From Nautilus pompilius (Eukaryota > Mollusca > Cephalopoda > Nautilida > Nautilidae): a stretch of DNA of 64,000 nucleotides. Below the pieces are notes generated by a model. The model did no database searches, had not been told where the DNA came from, and saw nothing but the letters and a program-made list of their open reading frames with translations. Within the stretch, counting starts at the first letter, position 1. Each line of letters begins with the position of its first letter. Made by a program: the position numbers and the translations under genes. The DNA lies in the NCBI GenBank assembly GCA_018389105.1, contig JACATO010002145.1, positions 186,001 to 250,000 of the forward strand, in the 5' to 3' direction. Shown in pieces: positions 1 to 11,054 of this stretch.

Positions 1-23
1 TATATTTTTAAAAAATAAAACAG

Positions 24-147
24 GGCCTGCTAGATAAGTATTTGATAGGAAAAGCATCACCAGGTGACAGCAAAGTATTTTACTTGAAAATGAAAGGTGA
101 CTATTTCCGATACCTGGCTGAGGTTGCAAAAGGAGATGAAAGGAAAG
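24..147 (+). CDS. 14-3-3: 14-3-3 exon (GLLDKYLI...KGDERK)
   Basis: The acceptor is AAATAAAACAG before base 24 and the donor is GTATGT from 148. The exon is 41 codons plus one base and opens in phase 0 on Gly-Leu-Leu-Asp-Lys. It carries the end of one helix and the conserved helix with [19 protein letters not shown]-type sequence (here [19 protein letters not shown]), including the Arg-Tyr pair that contacts phosphate. Confidence 0.93.
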
Positions 148-3100
148 GTATGTAAACAGGGCTGTTGATGTCAAGGTTGTTGTCATGTCATCATCATTAA
201 AAAATGTAGTAATAAATGAAAATAATTTCCAAATGGCACTAGATACATTATTATAATGTTGATTTTCTTTAACACTGAGAAGGGTAGATTTATTCATAGG
301 TATTTAAATATTCTAGTTCTTTACCATTGAACCCTGGTCATGTGACACATTACAACATGAAATGGTAATGCATAAAGGTGACACCAGGGGTCAATGAGAG
401 AAAAAAATTACATAGCTGCTTTAGCATAAATAAAGTTGTGTGCAATGAAAAAGGAAGGAAAAACATTTTTCTATATTGTGCTGCTGAATTGTTGATTTTC
501 AGGGGAGAACAGCATTTGACAATGGCACAAAAACAGTAAATAAAAAACACTTTTTTTGGTTTAGGGATTTTTTTTTTTTTTTTCAGTTTGACTGGCTTTT
601 TCTAAGTAATTTTCCTCATTTAAAATCACTTAAGTAATTTTATAATTCACACGTGCACACAAATCTTTGGAGGTGTGGACTCGGATTTTGAACAGGGCAA
701 GCTGATGCATTTGGAAACATCTGTGTTTCTGATTTTACAGTCTGTGACGTCATTAGTTTGGGCATGATGTGTCTGAAATATGTTCAGTTTCATAAAGTAT
801 ACATTTGTTTTAGAATTGTTGTAATTATGTCACTGAGAAAATCCATGTATTAGTTTCGGTGCACATGCCCTCATTTTATTCTTGAAGTTGTAACAAGTAT
901 TTGCCTTAAAATCCAAGATTGCTATCATTACCTTGGAAACAGTTTGGGCCCGTGCTTAGATGGTGTGCACACCAAAGTTTCTTGTAGATATCTTCAAAAA
1001 TAAAGAAATCAGGATTTCGGGTACTGGTCTTTCCTTAGTATGTCATTAGGGACAGATTTATTACCTCTTATGGCACGTACTTTCCGAGAAAGGTGGTTTG
1101 TTTTTTTCTTGGTGGTTGCAGAAAGTATAAGTTCTATTCGTACATGGGGTTGTGAGGAAGTCGGTGGGACATATGTGAAGTCTGTGAGTGGTAGAGAAGT
1201 TATCTGACTTTCTACATTTGTTTTGGCTGGTGAGCCCATGTAGTGTAATTGTATTGATACTGTGTGAACAATTTGTTTTTGTAATCTTGTCAGGTTTTTC
1301 ATTAGGTAGCCATATGCTAAGCTTAGGTAATTTTAAAAGTTGTAGATTTATGTGATAACTATAATCATTCATACCAGTTATCATGCGAATATCTATACCT
1401 TCTCCATTTTACCTGCAGTTTTAATAACAACTACATTACTCAGTATTGGTCTGACCAAAGACTTGTGATTAGGTACAGATTCATTAGATTTTTTTTTTTT
1501 TTTTTTTTTACAGCTATTAGTAATTTTTTGTGTTGCTGCTACATTTTCACACTGCTGGCTTTTCAGTGAATTTTCTTTTCTGCAGGTGATACATTTTACT
1601 ATTTCCTAATTGTTAAATGTAATCAATTTTGTGATAAAAGAATAATGCACTTCACTTTGTTGAATTTCATTTGCATTTTTTATTTAGATCTTGTCATTTA
1701 ATCATATTGTTCCTCAGTTGGTTTGCCATATAATGTCATTGGCATACCTCAGAACAGAATTATGCAGCCCAGTCATAATATCATTATATCAATAAAAGCA
1801 GTGCCAAAATAAGAGCCCTGAATAGTTCACAAGTAACATTTCTGTACCAAAATGAAGCTTCATGAAAGGCAACTGTGCAAAATCGATTAAGTACCCATAA
1901 CAGTAATGTACTGGTTATACCCAAACCTTTGTCTTTCTTTATTATTGTCCATGTGGAACAGTATCAGACCCCCTACTGAAATATAAGTAAATAACAACTA
2001 TTTTTTTACCTTAATTTATGCAACTTGTAATCTCTGAAGAACTAGAAGATTTGTGAAGTAGGAAGAGCCAGGTTGAGAATCTTTCTTTGATTGTACACTG
2101 ATGTCACACTAACTGGTCGGTAATTCATGGCAGCATTCTTGTTGCTTTTTTAAATACTGGAAAGCTTTTGGCCTTTATTCTGTTGATGCAGAACTTGTTC
2201 TGAATGTAGATCATAATTTGTGTGAATGTACTAGTATTTTTAATGAATCTTTTAGGACTAATTGTACTCAACAGTCTTCTGATTTTACCTTTTGATCTAT
2301 TCACACTATGGAGTTGAAGGTTATCATCTGAAAATTCTGTTTCCAAACTGTTAGTGATTGTACACATTAAAAAATTAAATAAAGTATTAATTTGATCTCT
2401 GCTTTAAAGTGGTTTCCCTATGTACTTGCCTCTTTCACATATGCACAAAACTGCTTGTCAGGTATGGACCTCATACTATGACTAAGACTCTTCATGTTTC
2501 ATAGCTTCATTAATTTTCTTGGCACAGCTTTTCTGACACACTCCAAATCTGCTTTGACAATCTAATAGCTTGGCTCTCAAAAATAGCCTGCCTTTAAAAA
2601 AATCTTTCCAAGATGTCATTTACCATTGTTCTTGTTGTTTTCTCCTTCAGCATCACTTCCTTAGCAACTCTCAGAAGGCCAGTGAAGATTCTTCATTCAT
2701 GTTTTCCATTGTAGTCAGCTTTAGTTAATCTTATTTTTCAAAGAAGGCCTAACTTAAGTTAAAATTCCAAATCTCTGTTTGAATTAGAAATGTTAAAACT
2801 AATACTGACAGGAGTTCAGGTATGTTTGATACTAGCATTGCATTTAACATCTCCTCCTCCGTAGCTCGGGAAGATATCACTTAATGCACGACTGTTTCAA
2901 GAAATTGACTAGTTGCTTTCATGCAACCAGCTTTAGATACTTGTTAGTTTTGGAAAGTTGAAATCCTCCCCTTATGCAATTTCTGATGTTAAAACATTTT
3001 ATCATATTATTAATGATTTAGGCATCTGCTTTAGTTCAGTGCTTTATAATATTATACAGACAGTTGTCGACTTAGACAGTGTTCCATTCTGTCAGACCGG

Positions 3101-6100
3101 TATATCTATAGATTCCACATTACCGTATGTATAGTACTGTATAATAAAGATATCTCATCCTTAAGTCACATTGTCTCTTTTCTATCCTTTTTACCATCAT
3201 TCTTTGCACACTGTATAGATTTTCTATCAATTTCTTTGTAAATTGTTTTTAGTAAAACCTTTCATCATCTTTTCTAGACGTTGTGTATTGTAGATATTTT
3301 TTTTTATCATTTTATATTTTAACTGTTATATTTTTTTATTTTTATTTTTATCTTTGATAGTTTTAAATCAAACACTGTGCACACTATAATTGGTTTAATA
3401 TTTGCAAAACATACAAAAATACAAAAAATAGAAAATGTTCTATTGACTGCTTGTGTTTGGCTGAGGATCATCGATGTCGTCGAGGGCAGTGCTGGGGTAG
3501 GTGTAGACGAAGGCATTTTCCTCTTGGTGGACATCATAGAGGGCTTAAGGGGTATTGAAATATAAATAAATGTAGATGAAACCGATGCTGGTGAATGACT
3601 GAGCGAGGGAATATGAGCATTGCCAGCAGCAGCAGCACGGAAACTATTGTATGCCCAGCTGGCTTGGGCTGGGCAACACTGCCAGGTGCATGGTCGCAGT
3701 CGTAAGTCAACGACTGTCTATATACAAAAGTAACCCAAAAGAACAATTTAATTACATTCCTGTACAGTAACCCATAAACTTGTTTTCAGTTAACATAACT
3801 TTTTTGTGTAAAGTATCTGAAATGTAAAATGTGGGGTTCTTAATTCTCCAATCAGCATTGCTATCTGTTCACTATATAACTAGTAACTTTCAACACCAAT
3901 CTGGGCATTAGATATAGTCATCTATAGCCTCCATGATATCAGGACTTTGATCAGTAACTACTATGCTTTAGATCATTAGATCATCACTTTTATTTACTAT
4001 AATTCTTGTTTGTGTAACAGTTTCAATCCTCATTAGCCTATCATGGAAGGAATTAATGTTTGGAAGTGGCTTTTTATTTATTTTTATATATGAATATTTA
4101 TCATTGGTCAGGTTGTGTATGAACTTTGCTTTACAGAAGTCTCCTCCAACTCTCAAAAGGCTTATAATGAAGCATTGGCTCTGGCCAATACCATGAATAT
4201 TCACCCAACCAGTCCCATCCGGCTTGGTCTGGCCCTTAATGTGTCAGTATTCCAATATGAGATGCTGAATGACCACAAAGAGGCATGCAAGATAGCAAAA
4301 GAAGTATGTATGTTGTCTGCATGAGGCTCTCTCCAGCCACTTAACTCAATGACCCTTGGTATTGACTTTGTGTCACAATTTTATATTGTTTACTTCCAAC
4401 TGTTACTTAAATGGATTCTAGTTTGCCGTGTTGGGTTTTTCGAATAACATGAAATAGTGATGCGTAAAGGCAACACCAGGGGTCAATGAGTTAAACCAGT
4501 ATTGGTTTCTACTAAAGGAAACTAATAATTTATAAAAATTAATTTTCTTTATTAATATAATTAATGGTAAAGTAAATTACTTACAAGTAAAGTTATTAGT
4601 GACTGCTAGTATTAATCCATTTAAGAATTGTTTTGATGTCAAATTTTTCTTCTTGTGAGAGAGTCTTTGTAACTGCTAGACAGATTGTCAGCCAATATAT
4701 GTAAATTTAATTAAATTAATTCATTACATTGAAGAGCTTATATAAGGAGACACTGGGTAGCAGGCAAATCAGCAATTAACATTTATGCAATGGCTCTTTA
4801 AAGAGAAAGTCATGGGGAGGACAACTGATGCTTCCCTTTATATTCAATTTAATCACATTATAATGAATGCACTCATTGAGATGAAATTCATCAGTTTATT
4901 AATTATTAATATCTTTTAAACTTGCTTTATGTTAGACTGAACTTAATCATAGTCAAGTTTACAGTGAAACAACACAAAGCAATAGCCAAATTTCTTTTCA
5001 AGATGTTCTGATTTCCAGAAAAGTGGGTAAAACTGATTACCAGTTCATACTGGTTACTACCTGCATTTGACTCCCATCACTATTAGGGGGTTAGTGAAGG
5101 AATATGCTATGGAGCAGAACTAGGACTGGAAAAATATTTGATGACCAACTTTGTGAAGGATAGTTATTCAGTACAGTTCATTAGTAGGACAGTGAAGTCA
5201 AACAACAATAGTTTGTAATTTGATACACCAAAGTTATTTCTGAATGACTAGCATGACTGCAAGGAATTCCGCAAAAGCAATGTAACATTAAAAAATCAGT
5301 CAACACGTTTGGCGCCAAAGAGAAAAGGACCAACCAAGAGTACAACTGACTCTTTTGGCTGTGGTAAGAAATACATTGGTGAGAAGAAGCTCACTGCCAA
5401 AACCAGAACAGAAGAGTACAGATCAACTAGGCAAATCAGCAGGTAATAGATTTTCATGTGATCATCAGGTTAAGTGGATAGTGCTCCATAGGTGATGAGC
5501 AGCAAGGAAAAGTAAAAGAAATTTACATGGTTTTGGAACCCAAGGAAATTAAGTAAACCAATCCTGAGGTCAGCAATGATGGGTAAAATATTTATATCTA
5601 ATTGGATGGAGGGCTAAAGCATTGGACGAATGCTACCTAATTTTTTTTGTGTGTGTTTTTGTGATATTTATCCTGGTTAATGTGCATCTGATTATTTATT
5701 TACTTTTATATTTTCAAAAATCTGTCTGTTACTTTCATTTATAGTTAGTGATAAAGTTGAATACAATTGTCTGGATGCTATTTCAGGATTTTTGTTTGAA
5801 AATTTAGGGATTTTCTTGTTGAAAATGTAAACTTTGAAAATTTTCCAAGCTTTATTTTGGATCCAGATAATCTTGCTAGTAGCTGTTCCGGGGACGGAAT
5901 GTTAGATGATATTGGCAGATGCAAGTCAGCTGGAGACCAGATTAGCTGTCATTTCAGAAACCAAAGCTCTCATTTGTATTGGAGATGTTTGTATGTTTGT
6001 CAGTTTACATGCTAAAGTGAAACCCTAATTTCAAGCTGTCACGTTGTGAAAAGGTCTTAATTTGAAATCAATATTTCTTGGTTCTTCATTTTTGTAGGCA

Positions 6101-7786
6101 TTTGATAATGCAATTGCTGAACTTGACTCTTTGAATGATGACTCCTACAAAGACAGTACTTTAATAATGCAGTTGCTCAGGGATAATTTGACAGTAAGTT
6201 TGATCTTTGTTTCTTGGGGATGTGGTGGATATTCTAGCTTTGGATGTGATTTTTGGGAAGATGATGTAACAAGTTTTACTAGTATCCATGCTACATTAAT
6301 TTTATTTGAAAGGTGATAGCTAAATTTTGGTAACCTCTGTAGCATGATGTGTATACTTACACACAAAGTGCATATTTAATTGTTTTGGTCAATAATTTAA
6401 CTTGGTAAAATGTCCAATTTCAACTCCTAATATCTTTGAGAATTGTTTATCTGCTGTGACAAAGTTACTTTGTATATAGAACGCTTTATTTCTGGTTAAG
6501 AAGGAAGTGAAAATTGACCCAAATAAAGAATTATTGGATAAATGTGTATGCTATTTCTAAACCATGATTCGTTGATTAAGATGAATGAGACAAGTCTTTG
6601 TTAAATTTCAAAACCAGATGGTATACTTGTATTTTAAATACTCAACTTTTTTGTGTTTGCTTTAATTTGTGGGGAAATTCATGGAGGAGAAACCAGTAGT
6701 ATAAAATAAAAAGCCAAGTAATCAGCCCTCATTGTTTTTTTACAAGTTTTTAAAAACAACTCTGGAAAAGCTGCAGCAATTCTGTAGCATATTTTGATAG
6801 CTTTAAACCTTGTAATGGAATCTTCCCCATATCGACAACTGGAATAAGTAGCTAAGAAAACTGATAATCACAGAATAATCACCAATCAATCATGAATATA
6901 CAGTATGTCCATCTTCCTTGCATAGTTAATATCAACAAAAACTATTGGTGGCATTAAAAGTAAATCATAATTACTCCAGTGATAGACTGTTGCCATTACT
7001 GCTGCTCTGCTTTGGAACAAATTCAAGGTATACAACACACATTTCCCCATTAAAAATCCACCAAGAGACGTTCTATAAGTGGAAGCATCTGGGCATGGTA
7101 CCACCATTCTAGACATGGGTTTTAAGAAACTTGTTGACAGCAGGTCAGCCTGACTTGGACAGTGGAATGTTAGAGCCTCTATGACCTCAGACTCAATCAC
7201 CATTAGATCTAAATATTCTAATGTAAACTTCATATAATGTCTAATATTTAAAATAAAAATACTATTTTTCTTGTTTTGCCTCCCATACGTTAAACTGCCC
7301 CCGTCAGTGTTGTTTGCTTGCATATAACAGACTTTGGCTCTGATTCCCATTTCTGCTTAAGATGCTTTCTTGGATCAATGATTTGCTTAATTAATTGATT
7401 GATGTTGCACAAAGTGAAAAACAATGCTAGTGTTTTTATATTGTTTGGAACAATCTGATGCAGATATATACATATATATAAATTTTGCCATTTTAAATGC
7501 TAGCATATGCACAACAATGATCCAATAATCTGAAAGGGGGTCTGTAGGGTTCAGGAGGTCACTGATTATCATGGTGAAGCTTCTTTGAGAATGTGATTAA
7601 AATAGATTTCTTTCTTTTTTGTCAGTCCTTACAGAATAAAATTCGGCATAAGTATTCTTATTTATTAAAATTTGTTTTTGTTTAGTACAAAGTTTTTAAA
7701 TTCATTCCACTAAACACAACTTCCTTTTTCTTTCTCAGCTTTGGACATCAGATTCTCAGTGCGAAGATGATTCTGGTGACAACTGA
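24..7786 (+). CDS. 14-3-3: 14-3-3 protein, 3' four coding exons (5' partial gene)
   Basis: Coding segments 24-147, 4137-4303, 6098-6193 and 7739-7786 join in frame to give 144 residues plus a stop, roughly the C-terminal 58% of a ~250-residue 14-3-3 protein. 14-3-3 proteins are dimeric cytosolic adaptors that bind phosphoserine/threonine peptides. Visible signatures are [41 protein letters not shown] and [19 protein letters not shown]. Phosphopeptide-groove residues equivalent to human zeta Arg127, Tyr128, Asn173, Glu180, Asn224 and Trp228 are all present. The tail is short and acidic (CEDDSGDN). Isoform is unresolved: VFYLKMKG and the -GDN end look zeta-like, while the RKE...NS...AY stretch after GDE looks epsilon-like. 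Usually near-invariant positions differ: LNFSVFYYE is LNVSVFQYE here, and THPIRL is TSPIRL. The N-terminal ~108 residues lie upstream of the window. Confidence 0.95.
324..398 (+). mobile_element. Short relic of a piggyBac-type MITE
   Basis: The left end reads CCATTGAACCCTGGTC and the right end CCAGGGGTCAATGAG, an imperfect inverted pair. The right half closely matches the right half of the complete element at 4345-4490 (shared stretch from ACATGAAAT through to GGGGTCAATGAG). The TTAA flanks are no longer intact, so this is an internally deleted, older copy. Confidence 0.6.
3057..3720. mobile_element. Inverted-repeat DNA element (~660 bp), Tc1/mariner or Tigger-like
   Basis: The two ends carry an inverted repeat: GACAGTTGTCGACTTA at 3059-3074 and, on the opposite strand, GACAGTCGTTGACTTA ending at 3718, with two mismatches over 16. 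TA dinucleotides flank both sides. The CAGT..CGACTTA terminal motif is of the type seen in pogo/Tigger-related non-autonomous elements, but no transposase could be recognised inside, so the superfamily is inferred. Confidence 0.6.
4137..4303 (+). CDS. 14-3-3: 14-3-3 exon ([10 protein letters not shown]...ACKIAKE)
   Basis: The acceptor is TTTGCTTTACAG and the donor is GTATGT at 4304. The first two bases complete the split codon from the previous exon as Glu, and the exon ends on a codon boundary. It encodes PIRLGLALN and SVFQYEMLN, the helix that lines the binding groove (Asn and Glu retained). Translation running past the donor meets a stop within about 20 bases, which supports this as the true exon end. 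Confidence 0.93.
4304..6097 (+). other. 14-3-3 intron (about 1.8 kb)
   Basis: Apart from the MITE at 4345-4490, nothing recognisable is seen. The sequence is AT-rich with no coding pattern. Confidence 0.85.
4345..4490. mobile_element. piggyBac-type MITE with TTAA target duplication
   Basis: A 146-bp element flanked by TTAA at 4341-4344 and 4491-4494. Terminal inverted repeats CTCAATGACCCTTGGTATTG and CTCATTGACCCCTGGTGTTG match at 17 of 20 positions. It has no coding capacity. It sits 37 bases after the donor of the second visible 14-3-3 exon (the TTAA begins at 4341; the donor is at 4304). Confidence 0.85.
6098..6193 (+). CDS. 14-3-3: 14-3-3 exon ([10 protein letters not shown]...LLRDNLT)
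   Basis: Exactly 32 codons, bounded by TTTTTGTAG and GTAAGT, phase 0 at both ends. It holds the most conserved 14-3-3 block, [16 protein letters not shown]. The AFD and DNLT borders match the usual position of this helix pair. Confidence 0.95.
6194..7738 (+). other. 14-3-3 intron (about 1.5 kb)
   Basis: No gene or repeat recognised. A 154-codon reverse-strand reading frame at 6886-7350 resembles no protein I know and shows no exon signals, so it is treated as chance. Confidence 0.8.
7739..7786 (+). CDS. 14-3-3: 14-3-3 terminal coding exon
   Basis: Acceptor TTTCTTTCTCAG precedes CTT TGG ACA. The exon encodes [15 protein letters not shown] followed by TGA. LWTSD is the invariant end of the 14-3-3 core and the rest is the variable acidic tail, shorter than in most zeta-type proteins. 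Confidence 0.93.
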   Translation, partial: LWTSDSQCEDDSGDN

Positions 7787-8684
7787 TCTGGCAGTGGCGC
7801 CTTGTGAGAGTATACATGGTCACATACTAACCACTTTCATCATCTCAGCATGCAACATCTATCTCGCACTGGTCATGGACCAGTTTGCATCCATTCTAGA
7901 AAGTTTTTTTTTTTCCCATTGCAACTCCTGAGAACGAGGCTCACACACATCTGAACTTTTGGGCTGCAGCATATGTGAGCTCAGACTGTTTAACCTGAGT
8001 CATAGCTTCTACTTCAGAGTAACCACACGCTTTTGCTGTAGATGGAGACTAGTAGTAAACGTTGTTTAGAATGCAGATATTACCCAAGTCACTAGGCATG
8101 TGGATTTGAAGCAAGGACCAGCGTATTAATTAATAATTGGAAATTATGCAGCACTAATATGTTGTTGATTTTTTATAATGATTTTAACACATTTTTGTCC
8201 TCTTTTATACCTCGTTTGCAAACAGTTTATTGTTGAACTTTTTTTAAAGAGAAATTTATTTCTTAGGATTCGTGAAAGAGCAAAACTTATGCAGACCTCA
8301 CCTCTTCCAATTAATTGTGTTAAAACTGAGTAATGGGTGTTAGGTTATGCCTACCATTCCCACAGTTTGTTTTATCACCCCCACCCCACAAACTGTAGGT
8401 GATGCAATGAGTTTTCTTTTCTAGTACTCTCTTTTTCCTTACCTTTAAAGCAGGTAAAATATCCATTTAATGTTATTTATTTTGTTATAAGTGTATATTT
8501 TTAACCAACTTGCCTATATCTTAATGTTGTTTTTTTTTTTAGCAAACTTAAAACTTGTTGATTATGCAAAAGTGTTTTAAATTTCACAGGCAGGGACTAG
8601 ATTAGGCTCAGCTTGCAGTTATTGGTACATAATATGGTGTAACACAGTATGAGTACCGCTTTGCTTGATGCTTTGTGTTACTTA

Positions 8685-8940
8685 CAGCCACGGTCAAACG
8701 TTTTGCATCACCATGGAAATAATAACAAAATCTACCTAATTTGCCACTATGTATGGCTGCTCTCGTTTGTCGTTTTGATTAATAAGTTCTTTTTGGAAAA
8801 TCGTGTTAGATTTAAATTATTACAATTTTGGTCAGAACTAAAACAGTATGCACTTCAGTACATTAACGTAACAGTATTATACACATTTATCAGGTTTAAT
8901 TTGACTTTATAGGGTGATGCAAAACTTTTGTCCTTGGGAG
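8685..8940. mobile_element. Tc1/mariner-type MITE, 256 bp
   Basis: Flanked by TA at 8683-8684 and 8941-8942. The ends are CAGCCACGGTCAAACG then TTTTGCATCACC, and on the opposite strand CTCCCAAGGACAAAAG then TTTTGCATCACC. This is a ~28-bp inverted repeat with a perfect inner half. The GG(A/T)CAAA(A/C)GTTTTGCATCACC core is typical of Tc1-family ends. There is no transposase, and the 87-codon frame that spans it is not a gene. Confidence 0.85.
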
Positions 8941-9440
8941 TAGGTATCAAGACTTCCAAAGGGAGAGAATCCACCATTTTCACTAAAGGCCTACTATTTA
9001 AAGAATGCTTAATATTTAAAAAAATAATTAAGTTCTTAGCTTATACAGGCCATTTGCTATGTTGTTTTTTTTTTAAGGTTTATTAACCATTTTCAAGCTA
9101 AATGTTGTCAACTAAAAATAATACATTGGTTTCTTTGTTTTGCTTTTCTCATAATGTACAACTAAAAAATTAATTTTGTATTTTGAAATTAATTTATATC
9201 TTCCCAAAAACTAATTTTAATAATAACTTTTTTAATTAGAAAAATTACTAAACCAGAGGTTTTTACTTGTGTTCAGTAAATGCAGCAGTTACATCTACTA
9301 ACTTGAGTTTCAAAATGTTCATTGGTTTTTGTCTTATGTATATGTTCCTAGAACTTCATAGAAATAGAGCAGATACTTGTTATACATTTTTTAAATTAGA
9401 ATGGTAAAACAATATGACTATTTCCAGTTTTGATTTTAAA

Positions 9441-9446
9441 AATAAA
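9441..9446 (+). terminator. Candidate poly(A) signal for 14-3-3
   Basis: First AATAAA hexamer downstream of the 14-3-3 stop, about 1.65 kb away. Alternatives lie at 9756-9761 and 9968-9973. Which is used cannot be decided here. Confidence 0.3.
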
Positions 9447-9973
9447 ACTGGAACTGGAGCCAGCAAACTCTTAGTATTAATTGACCAACCAAGCAGACCC
9501 AGAAATTATCTGGCTAATGTCTAATTAACCAGTTGTAGACAGCAGCTAATTTGTGAAAATTATAATGCATTGTCAATTTAAAGTGTTATAGTAGTTGTGA
9601 TTTTTCAAAACACATTGGAGTCACTAAGTACCAGATGCGAACCTTTCCTGTTTTGTAGATACTCAGTTTCTGGGAGATTCAGTTAGTAAAATGTTGCATG
9701 TTTTGACTTTCCAATCCAGCACCTTGCTGTCTGGGTGATGACCCCTGTTTTAGGAAATAAATGTTAGTATTGATGAAAATATTTACATGGTACATAACAA
9801 ATTTTTCTTTATTTTAATGTCAGCCTTTAATGATATATTTCTTTACGTTTGTGAAGTAACTTATCCGTCTTTGTGATATGATATATATATGAAACATGTT
9901 AGACAGAGGGGATCTTTTCCCTACTGAGTTCCCTTATTATGAAATGGAGAGAGAGAAAGAGAGAAAGAATAAA

Positions 9974-10961
9974 GATGATTATTATAATATATATAGTTTC
10001 TTTATGGTTCTTTAACTTCTACAGCATTCACTGTACTCTGATGAGGATTAAGTTGAGTAAGCTTCAGTTTACAATAGGGAATAGCCTAATAATATCTACA
10101 TAGTACTGGAAATACTTGTATAAGATTAGCTTGTTCAGAACTGATTTTGAAACATTAGGTAATCTTATTTATTTGCTGTAAAAAGTGTTTTTGTGTGGAC
10201 CTCCTTTTTATATATAGCAGCTTCACCGTAAAACACAATTCTAGGTGCTAATTTTGTTATCGCTGAAAATCGATCCATTTTATAATTGTATTCCTGTAAT
10301 ATTTTTCTGGCCATTTTTTAAAAAGCATAAACTTATGGTAACTTTTGTTGTTATTTTTCTTAACATATTTATAATGAGAGATAATAAGTCCAAGAAACTA
10401 ACCGTCGCTGATGACGATTAGACCAACTGAGCCAAGCTGTTAGCTTTGGATTAAAAACAAACCACTCTATAAACAACTGGGAAGAATACATTCTAAAGCA
10501 AGTAGGCTGATTTGGACTTTGAACTAGTTTTGATGCACACATCCAACAGGATTGCTTTCTTATATAAATTTACTTGTTACAATTATTCACCTGATTATTT
10601 CTATAAACAAAAGGCAACACTAATTTTTAAAATTCCTTTCTGGCTCTAGGATCACTGGGATGATTTATTTGAAAACAGGTTCTTATTGTTTAACATTTTA
10701 ATAGAAAATTCCAGCTCTAAGCTTAAGGAAAAACAATTCCTGCTTGTTTTGTAACTTATTTTTAAAGTGAACAAAGTAGGATATCTACCAGCTGAATTCA
10801 TGCTAGTAATAAAAAAAATTGAGATTTGGACTTTTGTCAACTGCACAGAGCTTATTTAGGGCCAGCAGGTTTTGACTCTTTGGAAATCCTCTTATGTACT
10901 TCCAGGTCTACATCATCGTCCAGCAAAGGAATGTAATGAACAAAGTTTAAAATATACCTTC
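9974..10961. other. Convergent intergenic region
   Basis: Lies between the last candidate 14-3-3 poly(A) signal and the MRTO4 3' end. AT-rich with a GAGA-rich patch just before it near 9945-9967. No gene or element recognised. Confidence 0.6.
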
Positions 10962-10967
10962 TTTATT
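10962..10967 (-). terminator. MRTO4: MRTO4 poly(A) signal
   Basis: AATAAA on the minus strand, starting 11 bases after the MRTO4 stop codon (10978-10980) and followed by a T/G-containing stretch. If used it gives a 3' UTR of only a few tens of bases, and transcription would end before the convergent 14-3-3 gene. Confidence 0.55.
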
Positions 10968-10977
10968 TTTATGTACA

Positions 10978-11054
10978 TCAACCATCTTCATTGCTGTTTC
11001 TGTCATCAATACCCTCTCTTGCTGCTGCTTCATCCATGCCATCCTCAACAGTTG
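10978..11054 (-). CDS. MRTO4: MRTO4 last exon (acidic tail)
   Basis: The acceptor ATTATTATTCAG is followed by CA ACT GTT GAG; the split codon with the previous exon's G gives Ala. It encodes [24 protein letters not shown] then TGA. Acidic, low-complexity tails are normal for MRTO4, although sequence identity here is not conserved, so this exon rests on phase, splice site and composition. Confidence 0.8.

Larger units (their letters stand above)
148..4136 (+). other. 14-3-3 intron (about 4.0 kb)
   Basis: Non-coding and AT-rich, with several long T tracts. It contains a small MITE relic at 324-398 and an inverted-repeat element at 3057-3720. The remainder shows no supportable gene on either strand. 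Confidence 0.85.
7787..9780 (+). other. Probable 14-3-3 3' UTR and flank
   Basis: Follows the stop codon directly. The first canonical AATAAA on this strand is at 9441-9446, the next at 9756-9761 and another at 9968-9973. The 3' UTR could therefore be 1.7-2 kb unless a variant signal is used. It contains the MITE at 8685-8940. The 3' end of the transcript cannot be fixed from sequence alone. Confidence 0.5.

Noticed and set aside
6886-7350. 154-codon minus-strand frame inside a 14-3-3 intron
   Set aside because: No recognisable domain, no supporting signals, and it lies antisense within an intron between two well-supported exons.
8649-8912. 87-codon + strand frame downstream of the 14-3-3 stop
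   Set aside because: Almost wholly inside the 256-bp Tc1-type MITE, including both inverted ends; not a gene.
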